A stretch of DNA of 64,000 nucleotides from Uranotaenia lowii (taxonomy: Eukaryota; Arthropoda; Insecta; Diptera; Culicidae), in the NCBI RefSeq assembly GCF_029784155.1, contig NC_073691.1, positions 137,466,409-137,530,408 on the forward strand, given 5' to 3'. Below, one piece after another: positions 47,301-55,787 of this stretch. Below the pieces are notes generated by a model. It was not told the origin of the DNA and did no database searches. It worked only from the letters and a program-made list of their open reading frames with translations. Both the position numbers and the translations under genes were made by a program. Every line of letters starts with the position of its first letter. Position 1 is the first letter of the stretch.

Positions 47301-50300
47301 TTTTTCGATTCTTTGGATTGCTCATAAATGTGTTTTTTCTTGAGCAATTTAGGTGAACTTTCAGTAAACTTCAAGGTTCGTTTGACTACTTAAAACTTCA
47401 GCTGTAGAGAAGTTGTTTATGAATACAAGATTGAGCTTATTAAACTTGAACAATCCTTAAAGCCCAAAAAGTCTCGATTGGCCGTGCCTCGGGGCAATTT
47501 GGCGCATACATGTTTTTTGTCACAAAACAAACATTTTGGCTTTTGTACCACCCTAGTGTGTCTTTGGCGTAAAGACATGATGCAAAATCGGGCCGAAATA
47601 TGACGGGTTGCAACGGCTGCTCGATCCACGGCAATAAACGCTTCTGGAGACATTTCTTGATAAAGTTCTGGGTGTTCGGGCTTGATATTTTGCCGCACTC
47701 GCAAATTGCCTTCCACACCGTCACCTTCTTGCCAAATTTTTCGGTGAAAATGGCCTTCTCCGTTTCGGGGATATCCTTGTCCTTGCGTACAATGAAGTAT
47801 TGTGGCCCAGGAGGAGTTTTTTAGTCCAATTTCACATTCGTTTAATCGCCCATGATTATGAACCCAGAGCTTTTTAAAAATATTAAATCATACAGTTTCC
47901 GGGCTCTTGGTTTGACAGATTTGGGTTCCTTTTATGTTTTTTTCCGCTTCCAGTACGCCTTGAGCCCAAGTCGCTCTTCAGCACGCATCACGTTAGATGT
48001 CAAGGTCCCGACTTCATCTTCAAATGTACAATGCTCATCATATTTTTTTAAAAACTCTCCGTACCTCCGGCGCTCACATCCTCTTCTTTGGTAAATTTTC
48101 TCAATGAGATTCCACTCACAATACACCACTTGTGCACGATACTTTCTCTTCTCCGGAGCAAGGTCTTTTGATACACTAGGTTCTCCGACTTTCACAGTAA
48201 GTAGGCAAGGAGTGAGCGGGGCTCTCAATGAGTTTATTTATTTTTTGCTCAGCTTTTCGGTGGTTTGTTAGTAAACAAACTTCATGAGTTCCGCATAGTT
48301 GCATAGCCTACATAGCCAAAATGGCTGAATCGGGAATTCGATATTCGGTAACACCTCCTGAAATATACACACCTTGCTCCGGAGTAAGACCATGCATTTT
48401 GAAATGTAATCACAAACTAATACCGTATTTGTCTTCTCCCCTCGTTCAGTGGGACACTTAACCCGACAAAAACAAACACTCAGAGCTCCACCAGGTCAAA
48501 ACCAGTGCAACACTGTCCAAATAAACAAACAATACACCGAAAATAATTTTCACTTAAAATGTAAGTGACCTCTGGAGTGAATTCGCGCCATTTGTGAATT
48601 CATGTGAATTTTAAGTGACCGTCAAGTGATATTCACTTAAGTGACTGGTCAAGTGAATTTCAAGTGAGTGACGAAGTGAATTCTAAGTGAGCCTGAAGTG
48701 AATATGAAATGTATGCTCAGGTCTATTAAATCTTTAAGTAATAGTGATTTTAAGATGAAATTTCGGAATATAAATTATCAATAAACTTCGTTTAATCAAA
48801 ACAATTATTTATTTATTTGCGAATTCGATAAAATACATTGTTTTTTCACAAATTTATTGATGGGTTCAAATTAAAGTTTTGGCTTGAAATACTCATCTAC
48901 TTTTTCGATTTTTTCCCAAAATTTAGGCTGATATTTTCTGAAAATAAAAAAAATAAATTAATAATGTTTCGAGGTTTAATTTTCATGATATGTACCTACT
49001 TACTTTTATTCGCACTGTTCTTGAAAATTTCAGAATAAAAATACCATCGGGAAGCATTTCCGAAATCTGTTTTGAAGGACAGAAAGAAAAATAAACATTA
49101 AATTGAAATATTTTGATTATTGAAAATTTATCACAACTTACATCCAACAAAGATTTCCCACCATGGCCAATTTATTCATAGTTGCTCTGTAGAAGTTACA
49201 ACTTCTGCCGATTCATATTTTGGCCCCTCATTCGGATGAATAGTTGCACTACGACGTATTATCCGCCTCACAGGATATTTTTCTCGGGCTCTGGAAGTAT
49301 ATAATTGTTATGAAACTTATAAATGACTCTTTTTCTGCACCTACCAGCTCATACACAATTCTGTTATGTTTCCATAATAAAAACAATCTTTCACAACATG
49401 GCTGTCATTCGCTACCTGTACATTCATTTCAATTTTAAGTGACCGGTCAAGTGAATTTGACAATTAAGTGACGGGTCAAGTGAATTTTAAGTGAGAATGT
49501 AATGAAATTGGAGTGAGCGGCGAAGTAAGTGGATTTTCAGAGGAATTTTAAGTGACAGTCACTTAAAACTTATGTGATGAGTTAGTGAACATTGATTCGG
49601 TCACTTGAAACATAAGTGACGGGTAAGTGAAATCTACATGAGCCACTTGAAATGAAGAAATTCACTGAACTCCCACTTTTAAGTGAAACGTCAAGTGTAT
49701 TTTAAGTGTGATTTTGGGTTCAGTGTATGACAACATTTAGTGGTGCACCAGTGCAACACACGGCATAAACAAATACGGTATAAAAGTTTTTTTATGTTGT
49801 CACGTACAGAAATAATTAAACAAAACGAAGCAGCCAGTAGAATTCAAAAAAAGTCGATTGAAAATGGCCGATGTACTTGTAATTTCTGGAACAGTATTCA
49901 TTATACTTGATGTTGAAAAAAGAGAAGAACCTAATAAGTAGATTTTTTTTCTTCAAACCATTTTGAAGTTCCCAAAAGTAGAAACAGAAGCCAAAACAGT
50001 ACTTTAAATCTTTTTTTTGGGTATTGGCTGAACTTAATAAAGAATGAAGCTCCATGGACCTCGAAATATAATTTTAAACAGCAAAAAAGTTCCACGAAAC
50101 TTTTGTACAGCTCTATTTGAACGTATGAACTCGTTCTTTAAGTGATATCCGAACTTTTAGTTGCTTTGGTTTTTTCTCTTAAGCGCTCAATTTGCTAACT
50201 ACCGGAAGTAAGCTACTTATGCGTTTTTTAATTGTTTTAAAATTGATTGTTTTAAAATTATAAAAGGTGCTTCAAAAGTCTACAAGTTAATCACCATAAT

Positions 50301-53059
50301 AAATCAATTTTTTTAAAAGAAACCAAACCAAACTTCAAGAAAGGTTAATTATGTTAATTATTTTTAAATAATCAATTTAAAAACAAGTTGTATTTCTAAT
50401 CAGGCTATAATGAAAAATATTAACTTCATAAATAGAACATTAAAATCGGAATCAAACGAATTTCGTAATGAAAAAACAAATCAAATTATTCGAACGTCTT
50501 ATCACACTTTTTATATTTTTCGTGTATTGTTGCAACCTTTTTCAAAATGATTTTAATTTTTCTTTACAGAAAAATTGCAACCTCAAAGTTCGAACCGACT
50601 TTTGCCCGGCAAGCGTTCCCTTGCTTCGATGAGCCGCAACTTAAGGCAACCTACGCCATCAGCTTGGTCTATCCGAGCTCCAACGGTTACCATGCGCTGT
50701 CAAATATGGACCTAAGAAACACGCTGCAGAATAGCCCAGCTACGGGACTCAATACAGCTGTGTTCAACCCGAGCGTTCCCATGAGCACTTACCTGGTGGT
50801 GTTCATTGTCAGTGATTTCTTGGACGAACGCGTTACCATCCGTCCAAAAATTGGTGAACCATTTGAGCTGCGTGTCTTTGCTACACCTTTCCAGATGAAT
50901 AACGTCAGGTTTGCGCGAGATACTGCCGAGAAAATTATCCAACATTATATCGAATATTTCGACATCCCGTATCCTTTGCCGAAACTGGATATGGCTGCGA
51001 TCCCGGATTTTGTTTCTGGAGCCATGGAAACTTGGGGTTTGGTAACGTACAGAGAGACCAGTATTCTTTACAATGCGGAAACAAGCTCAACCCAGAACAA
51101 ACAGCGAGTGGCCGAGGTTATCGCCCATGAGCTGGCCCACATGTGGTTCGGTAACTTAGTTACCATGAAGTGGTGGAATGAGCTGTGGCTAAATGAGGGT
51201 TTCGCCAGTTACATCGAATACAAGGGCGTGCATGCTGCCTACGAGAAGTGGGGAATTATGGAACAGTTCACAATCGATAACTTGCATGGAGTTCTTACGT
51301 TGGATGCGACAATCGGTTCGCATCCGATTGTGGTGAAGGTGGAAAATCCTCATCAGATTACCGAGATCTTTGATACTATAACATACTCAAAGGGTGCATC
51401 CGTTATCCGAATGTTGGAAGATTTTGTTTCGGAGCCAATCTTCAAGCGGGGTGTGACTGCCTACTTGAACAAACTTCAATACAATAATGGAGTATCCGAT
51501 GATTTGATGGAAGAGTTGGATAAAATATTCACCGATGCCACTCAGTCAGGCGCCACGGTTGCCAAGGTTATGGACACATTCACCAAACAGAAAGGTTTTC
51601 CAGTTATCACTGTCCGCCGTGTCGGTAACCAGTTCCGATTGACACAAGAGCGCTTCCTGGCGGATCCGAATGCGAAGGAAACCGAAACATCACCGTTTGA
51701 GTAAGTTGATTATGCCATAGTACTAGAACAGTAGCTAGAGTTCATTACATAACATCGACTATCTTTTCTTCTGTTTAGCTACAAGTGGTTCGTTCCACTC
51801 ACTTACGTCTTGTCCAACAATGCTGCCAACGAACAACGCAAATGGTTCCCGAATACGGATTCCGAGGTGTCCATCGATGTGCCCGGAAACGATGCAAATG
51901 CTTGGATCAAGCTGAACATGAAACAGGTTGGATATTACCGGGTGAACTATCCCGTTTCAATGTGGCAACAGTTTAGCAGCCTTCTGAGCAGCAACATCAA
52001 CGCTTTTGCTATCGGTGATCGTACAGGGCTTTTGAACGATGCCTTTGCTTTGGCCGATGCCGGAAGGCTGTCGTACGATGTGGCTCTGGAACTGACCAAG
52101 TTCCTTAAACAGGAAACGGAATATGTACCCTGGGCGACTGTGGCCAGCAAGATGAAGAGCATTCGAAATTTGATTTATGATTATGATTCGTACTATGATA
52201 TCATTGTAAGTTGTAAATTTATATTGTAAGATACCAACTGGTGTGCAATTAACGATTTTCGATTCTAGTCTTACGTACGGGAGCTGGTAGAAACTGCCTA
52301 TGAAACCGTTTCCTGGACGGTGAATACAAGCGATGATGCGGACCACATGAAAAAGTAAGATTTAAAATATCTCTCTGCAAAAATTTTGCCTTATAATTGA
52401 TTTTTTTATTCAGTCGTTTGCGTACAACAATTCTGGACCTTGCCTGCTCCTTTGGTCATGAGAAATGTTTACAGGAAGCGGGGAATCAATTCCGCAGTTG
52501 GCTGGATCAAGGTACAGTTATCCATCCTGATGTCCGTACTGTTGTTTATTATTATGGTGTGCAACAGTCCGCTAGCATCCAAGATTGGCAGAAGGTGAAG
52601 GAAAAGTTCCGTAACGAAAATGATGCTAACGAAAAAATTAAACTCATGAGCGCTTTGGCCGCTTTCCCGGATGCTAAGGTGCTTCGGGCATTCTTGGACG
52701 AAGCGTGGGACCCGCAGTTGATCCGTGAACAGGATCATCTGAGCTGTGTTCAGAATGTGGCCGCCAATAAACACGGCGAGCAGGTGGCCTGGGATCATGT
52801 TCGTGCGAACTGGGATCGGTTTGTGGAAAGGTTCACCCTAGGTGAGCGGAACCTTGGACGTATGATCCCTTCCATAACGGGACGATTTTCTACAAAGGTA
52901 CGACTGATGGAGCTGGAAGACTTCTTCAGCCGTAATCCTGAGGCTGGCGCTGGCGCGACGGCTCGAACACAAGCGTTGGAAAATATTTCCAACAACATCC
53001 AGTGGCTGGAGAGAAACCAGAAAATAATTGCCGACTGGTTGAAGAATTCAACCCGTTGA
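37412..53059 (+). CDS. Membrane-bound M1-family aminopeptidase (aminopeptidase N type), five coding exons
   Basis: Joined exons 37412-38322, 50570-51700, 51779-52205, 52269-52354, 52414-53059 give 1066 residues. All introns are GT-AG and phases agree. The enzyme removes N-terminal residues from peptides at the cell surface. An N-terminal tail of about 50 residues precedes one hydrophobic segment (51-79, after KRR), a type II anchor, then a Ser/Asn/Asp-rich stalk and the M1 ectodomain. Catalytic features: FARQAFPCFDEP (about 312-323), GAMET (454-458), zinc motif HELAH (490-494) with the third ligand Glu 513 in NEGFA, and the transition-state Tyr 576 in TYSKGAS. The C-terminal ERAP1-like helical domain begins near YKWFVPLTYV. 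There is no C-terminal hydrophobic GPI signal, unlike lepidopteran gut APNs. The Asn of the usual GAMEN motif is Thr here. The start ATG at 37412 (GGCAAAATGACT) is the first in frame; the open frame extends upstream without another ATG. Confidence 0.95.
38379..39029. mobile_element. hAT MITE, AATCTGTAT family copy 2, just inside intron 1
   Basis: Exact 8-bp duplication TTAACAAC at 38371-38378 and 39030-39037. Ends CAGCGTTGCCACAT and GTGGTAACGCTG match the copy at 9929-10718. It begins only 56 bp after the exon 1 donor site. Confidence 0.9.
39174..39778. mobile_element. PIF/Harbinger-like MITE (TTA target)
   Basis: TTA on both sides (39171-39173 and 39779-39781). Left end AGGCGGCCGCACAAT, complement of right end AGGCTGCCACACAAT. 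Subterminal CGCGTCGCGT-type repeats on both sides are CpG-rich against AT-rich surroundings. The 3-bp TTA duplication and short TIR fit PIF/Harbinger; no transposase. Confidence 0.75.
39925..40792. repeat. Local direct duplication, copy A (partner 41032-41854)
   Basis: Shares with copy B the ordered phrases AACGAACAGCTGATTTCT, ATGTGTTTCAC, AAGTTAAAC, ATATGTGCCA, GATAAAAAATGTGAAATTTG-like, GAACAAATCTAATCTTCACA and GTCTGTCTCAG. Copy A has the MITE at 40145-40535, absent from copy B. Confidence 0.75.
40145..40535. mobile_element. TA-flanked MITE with TTCAAAGAATT repeats
   Basis: TA at 40143-40144 and 40536-40537. Ends CACGCAGCGGAAAAG and TTTCTCTGAGTG (complement CACTCAGAGAAA) form an imperfect TIR. 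Motifs such as TTTGATTCAAAG and ATTCAAAGAATT recur in the interior. It is absent from duplication copy B, which confirms the boundaries. Confidence 0.72.
41032..41854. repeat. Local direct duplication, copy B (partner 39925-40792)
   Basis: Same order of sequence as copy A, with a hAT MITE at 41072-41489 that copy A lacks and about 80 bp less of the unique part. Confidence 0.75.
41072..41489. mobile_element. hAT MITE with AAATCAGGCA subterminal repeats
   Basis: Exact 8-bp duplication TTTATAAG at 41064-41071 and 41490-41497. Left end CAGGGTTGCCAACATAT; right end complement CAGAGATGCCAATATG. The decamer AAATCAGGCA recurs about seven times near the ends. The empty site is visible in copy A of the duplication. 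Confidence 0.9.
41855..42780. other. Intron 1 stretch, nothing firm
   Basis: AT-rich. The phrase GATTCCCTTGGGGCCCG at 42498-42514 nearly repeats at 43090 in the candidate small gene; the meaning is unclear. Confidence 0.28.
43074..43247 (+). CDS. Candidate small gene nested in aminopeptidase intron 1 (57-residue ORF, spliced leader exon)
   Basis: An intron of 67 bp with excellent consensus sites lies just upstream: donor AGTG|GTAAGT at 42995 and acceptor TTTTTTTCTTTATAG ending at 43061. This size is typical of dipteran introns. The following exon has ATG at 43074 (CAAATATGG) and a 57-codon frame, MASNSRFLWARGSWKRTTNN onward, ending TAG at 43245-43247; it is basic and Ser/Asn-rich with no membrane segment. 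An alternative uses ATG 42814 and reads through the same splice (42814-42994 joined to 43062-43195, 104 residues) in another frame. I cannot tell which, if either, is translated. Local base composition is richer in GC than the surrounding intron. No family was recognised. Confidence 0.33.
   Translation: MASNSRFLWARGSWKRTTNNSQNYSAAVGTGQKKHLQLKPEPTSAESKFPSRGNLPL
44335..44580. repeat. Left arm of a long inverted-repeat pair (partner 49915-50165)
   Basis: AGTTCGGATATTACTTAAAG, then AGAGCTATACAAAAGTTTCG, TGGAACTTTTTTGCTGTT, TTCATTCTTTATGAAGTTCA and GCCAATAC, all present inverted at 49915-50165. Arms are 230-250 bp and 5.4 kb apart. Confidence 0.72.
44809..45752. mobile_element. TIR element with AGCAATTGCTT repeats
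   Basis: Inverted ends: GTGGTATGAATAAGGTTTAG then CAATTGCTT on the left; the right end complement reads GTAGTATGAAAAAAACTTAG then TAATTGCTT. AGCAATTGCTT-type motifs recur at 45540, 45570 and 45680. Target duplication not resolved; boundaries approximate. Confidence 0.6.
46640..46805. repeat. Minisatellite, about 67-bp unit, 2.4 copies
   Basis: The unit contains CCAACAATTGCTTGATG, CACAAGGTGCCGG and CCGACCCGANCGGTAGACGC; copies start near 46647, 46712 and 46779. It is GC-rich, unlike its surroundings. Both strands are open across it, so the frames there are not evidence of a gene. Confidence 0.65.
46866..47093 (+). CDS. Candidate 75-residue single-pass membrane protein in intron 1
   Basis: ATG at 46866 in good context (AAAGGGATGAG), stop TGA at 47091. 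The N-terminal half is basic (RSHQFLKFIAK... and RSVRFVSLERSSIPRKSS) and could act as a mitochondrial presequence. The C-terminal part has one hydrophobic segment, LVVVSGVLLSFPTLVYNL, ending KAGRNQK. The layout resembles small mitochondrial inner-membrane proteins such as cytochrome oxidase subunit VIII, but similarity by eye is weak. ATTAAA follows at 47111, and an A-run at 47113 would fit a retrocopy. It could be a nested gene, a retroposed copy or chance. Confidence 0.28.
   Translation: MRSHQFLKFIAKCYTSDKPVIIIRSVRFVSLERSSIPRKSSYPVHLIPEELVVVSGVLLSFPTLVYNLKAGRNQK
47440..48230 (-). pseudogene. Decayed DD37E-type transposase, third lineage
   Basis: Reading the minus strand: EEFKLK-like N-terminal helices are eroded (RRRYGEFLKKYDEHCTFEDE near 48060), then RAEERLGLKAYWKRK, RARKLYDLIF, IIMGD followed by a stop where DET is expected, GPQYFIVRKDKDIPETEKA, then VWKAICECGKIS, KKCLQKRLLPWIEQ, FRPDFASCLYAKDTLGWYKS and CPEARPIETFWA. 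The spacing from the second Asp to Glu is again 37. The copy carries stops and ends abruptly near 47445. Its sequence differs clearly from the two other lineages in this window. Confidence 0.75.
48535..49725. mobile_element. TA-flanked element with AAGTGA/TCACTT repeat arrays
   Basis: TA at 48533-48534 and 49726-49727. Left end CACCGAAAATAATTTTCACT; right end complement CACTGAACCCAAAATCACAC. About 170 bp at the left and 290 bp at the right are dense arrays of TCAAGTGAATTTTAAGTGA variants; the middle is plain AT-rich DNA. The CAC...GTG ends resemble the MITE at 40145. No transposase. Confidence 0.72.
49915..50165. repeat. Right arm of the long inverted-repeat pair (partner 44335-44580)
   Basis: Inverted complement of 44335-44580, ending TATCCGAACTT. 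It ends about 400 bp before exon 2. Confidence 0.72.
50166..50569. other. End of intron 1, no element recognised
   Basis: AT-rich DNA with the polypyrimidine tract and acceptor of exon 2 at its end. Confidence 0.4.
50570..51700 (+). CDS. Aminopeptidase exon 2 (catalytic domain)
   Basis: Acceptor TTTCTTTACAG before 50570; donor GA|GTAAGT at 51701. Encodes GAMET, HELAH...NEGFA and the catalytic Tyr, so one exon holds the whole active site. Confidence 0.95.
51779..52205 (+). CDS. Aminopeptidase exon 3
   Basis: Intron 2 is 78 bp (51701-51778, ending TTCTGTTTAG). The exon starts YKWFVPLTYV, the beginning of the C-terminal part. Donor ATT|GTAAGT at 52206. Confidence 0.93.
52269..52354 (+). CDS. 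Aminopeptidase exon 4
   Basis: Intron 3 is 63 bp and ends TTCTAG. The 86-base exon encodes SYVRELVETAYETVSWTV followed by NTSDDADHMK; donor AA|GTAAGA at 52355. Confidence 0.9.
52414..53059 (+). CDS. Aminopeptidase exon 5 and stop
   Basis: Intron 4 is 59 bp and ends TTATTCAG. The frame runs to TGA at 53057-53059 and ends in IIADWLKNSTR with no GPI-type tail. Confidence 0.93.
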
Positions 53060-53121
53060 AAATGTTTTCAATGTTTTAAGTTTAAGATATAAGTAATTTG
53101 AGTTGAGAAATTGTGATATGA

Positions 53122-53127
53122 AATAAA
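53122..53127 (+). terminator. Poly(A) signal of the aminopeptidase gene
   Basis: AATAAA 63 bases after the stop codon, followed by a T-rich stretch. The implied 3' UTR is very short. Confidence 0.75.
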
Positions 53128-53134
53128 ATTTCAA

Positions 53135-53591
53135 TCAATTATTTACAACTTTTATTTTTCTTCTGTAATCCTTCGAGACCAGGCTTGTCAAACTCACGAG
53201 GGAGAGCGGGGCGCACTGTCGAGTGTTTGGGGGTACGGGCAGCATAAAATACTCGATAAGATCTGGACTAAAATTGTCTTCAATCCGCAAGGAATAGTTA
53301 TTTCTTTTTACGATTACATTCGCTGTAGCTAAGAGGAGCTTTAACCCATTAATAATTTTACCAAAAATCATCTGTTGAGAGGACCTGCAGTCCGAACCAG
53401 TGGATCAACTGGTGGCTCATCAATTGACGGCTGTCACTCAGATGGACTCCGGTATCTTCGAAATAAATTATTTATTTACATAGTATTCCGTTCTGTGTGT
53501 CCTTCTGGAGCCTAGCACAATCCATCGCATATCTTTTGCGAACAGCAGTTCCGAGGCAAAAAGAACGTTGCCACATCGTTAGTAAACCTAA
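53135..53591. other. 3' flank of the aminopeptidase gene, nothing recognised
   Basis: Short stretches of mixed composition before the tandem array; no coding or TIR pair supported. Confidence 0.3.
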
Positions 53592-54852
53592 GGCCTATGA
53601 CATAGTGAATACGATGCGATGCGATGCGGCGAATGCGATTCAATGCGGTGAACCACATTTGATGAAAATGTATGTGAATCGCTTAAACCTGACATACTCA
53701 ACGCGGCGAAGGAGATGTCAAGTTGCCTTAGGCCGATGACATAGTGAATGCGATGCGATGCGAATTGGCGGAAAATTTACGGACGCAGCCTATGCGAACT
53801 CGAGCGGCGGAACAAATTGACATCTGCTTCGCCGCGTTGAGTATGTCAGGTTTAAGCGATTCACATACATTTCCTTCAAATGTGGTTCACCGCATTGATT
53901 CGCATTCGCCGGTTCGCATCGCATCGCATTCACTATGTCATCGGCCTAAGGCCGATGACATAGTGAATGCGATGCGATGCGAATTGGCGGAAAATTTACG
54001 GACGCAGCCTATGCGAACTCGAGCGGCGGAACAAATTGACATCTGCTTCGCCGCGTTGAGTATGTCAGGTTTAAGCGATTCACATACATTTCCTTCAAAT
54101 GTGGTTCACCGCATTGATTCGCATTCGCCGGTTCGCATAGCATCGCATTCACTATGTCATCGGCCTAAGGCCGATGACATAGTGAGTGCGATGCGATGCG
54201 AATTGGCGGAAAATTTACGGACGCAGCCTACGCGAACTCGAGCGGCGCTGGGGGAGGAAGACTGAAATTTGCTGTATCGTTTTCTGTATCGTTTTTTTAC
54301 TGTTCGGCGAAAAGCCATTAATTGTTGAAAAGATGTGTAATCGTTCAAATTTAAACTTCAGATGATCAGTCTCGTGTAGCGAGTCATTTATCTCAGTTGT
54401 TTAGGTGCTAAATTTAGATTTAGCTATTTTTAGAACAACCATTAATCAAACCATTTTTATTTATCACCTTCAAAACTTTAACGAAATTTTAGCGACTCAA
54501 TGCAAGAATTTGCCAGAGCAAAACAAAACCTAATTAAATCATTGTTTTATGCAAAACAAGTGCTTTTCAGCATCAAACAAGTTTTATTAAAAATCACTAA
54601 ATGAGAAAGTAAAACTTTGAACCTTCGCACTGGTCGGTAGATTGATGAGAGAAATTTGACGTTTGAAAGATTTTTTTTTCTTTTTTTATTGAGTCTTCCT
54701 CCCCCAGGAGCGGCGGAACAAATTGACATCTGCTTCGCCGCGTTGACTATGTCAGGTTTAAGCGATTCACATACATTTTCATCAAATGTGGTTCACCGCA
54801 TTGAATCGCATTCACCGCATCGCATCGCATCGTATTCACTATGTCATCGGCC
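53592..54852. repeat. Tandem array of a 219-bp TIR-bounded unit
   Basis: Units at 53731-53949, 53950-54168 and 54169-54852 (the last split by an insertion) repeat head to tail with a 219-bp period. An inverted partial unit precedes them at 53592-53728. Each unit starts GGCCGATGACATAGTGAATG and ends with its complement, TGTCATCGGCC, and the ends contain GCGATGCGATGCGA. The period is a multiple of three, so a 173-codon frame (53744-54265) runs through it; this is a by-product of the repeat, not a gene. Confidence 0.88.
54248..54707. mobile_element. hAT-type MITE inserted in the third array unit
   Basis: Perfect 16-bp TIR CTGGGGGAGGAAGACT and its complement, with an exact 8-bp duplication GAGCGGCG at 54240-54247 and 54708-54715. 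The broken array unit continues cleanly after it. The 8-bp duplication fits hAT (P elements also make 8 bp). No coding. Confidence 0.88.
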
Positions 54853-55032
54853 TAACGAAGATAAGCGGTCCAAAATTTCCACTCTGCGGAACATCAGACG
54901 GCATGTCGAACACGGATGAGAATGTTAATCGTCGAAAACAGCGAGCTCCTGCTCAGTGGAGGCATCGCAACAACCCAATGACATATAGTGCTGGAATTCT
55001 GAGTGGCATCGATGAAGGGGCAGGCCCACGCA
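54853..55032. other. Short unassigned stretch
   Basis: GC-richer sequence between two repeat arrays; frames across it were not convincing. Confidence 0.25.
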
Positions 55033-55650
55033 AGCAACCAAAAGTCACATTTTTACTTGAATGAAGGCTTCAAAAGTTACATATTGGCTGAAAAAGATAA
55101 TCAACTGCCCAATTCCCTTGAGTGAACTTTATGTACTCATTAATGAACTTGAAAGTTGCGAAAGTGATTAATACGTACGTTGTATGTGACTTATTTTGCC
55201 CAATTCCCATGAGTGAGCTTTATGTACTCAATAATGAACTTGAAAATTGCAAAAGTTATCTATACATTATAAGGGACTAAAGTCACATAACGGGCACAAA
55301 AGTGCTCAAAACGGGACTTATTCTGCTCAATTCCTAAAAGCAACCAAAAGTCACATATTAACTTGAATGTAGGCTTTGATAGATACATATTGGCTGACAA
55401 AGAGAATCAACTGTCCGATTCCCTTGAGCGAAATTTATGTGCTTAATAATGAACTTGAAAGTTGCAAAAGTGATTTATACGTACGTCATATGTCATATGA
55501 CTCATTTTTGCTCAATTACCATAAATGAACTATATGTACTCATTATTGAACTTGAAAATTGCAAAAGTTATCTACATGTACGTTGTAGGGGACTTAAGTC
55601 ACATAATGGTACGAAAGTGTCCAAAACGAGATTTACTAAGTCACAAAAAG
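55033..55650. repeat. Tandem duplication, about 306-bp unit with internal subrepeats
   Basis: AGCAACCAAAAGTCACAT starts units at 55033 and 55339. Inside each unit a roughly 95-bp subrepeat occurs twice, with TTTATGTACTCATTAATGAA and CTTGAAAATTGCAAAAGT. A hierarchical (higher-order) arrangement of four subrepeats in two units. Confidence 0.75.
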
Positions 55651-55713
55651 TGTATTGAAGTGCTTTCATAACCACATCACCACTTCTAATTTTAGTTTCA
55701 GTCAGAAAAACAT

Positions 55714-55783
55714 CTAGGCGTGGTCTTGTGGTGGTGTTCGGTTCTCATCACGAAGGTTGGGGTTCGATCCCCAAGCTGGGCAA
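55714..55783 (+). mobile_element. tRNA-like sequence or SINE head
   Basis: A-box-like TGGTCTTGTGGT at 55721-55732 and B box GGTTCGATCC at 55760-55770, inside a self-pairing T-arm TTGGGGTTCGATCCCCAA. A run of eight T follows at 55787, a Pol III terminator. The anticodon arm does not pair well, so it is a tRNA-derived relic rather than a working tRNA. Minor alternative: a degenerate tRNA pseudogene. Confidence 0.5.
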
Positions 55784-55787
55784 GCTT

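Noticed and set aside
48540..49735. CRISPR-like array of short repeats
   Set aside because: The AAGTGA repeats are irregular in spacing, lie within a TA-flanked TIR element, and the genome is eukaryotic.
53744..54265. 173-codon ORF with a 73-residue repeat
   Set aside because: It is the translation of a TIR-bounded tandem repeat whose period is divisible by three; both the repeat structure and the insertion explain it without a gene.
55714..55783. Functional tRNA gene
   Set aside because: The T-arm and B box are good, but the anticodon arm does not pair; treated as a tRNA-derived relic.
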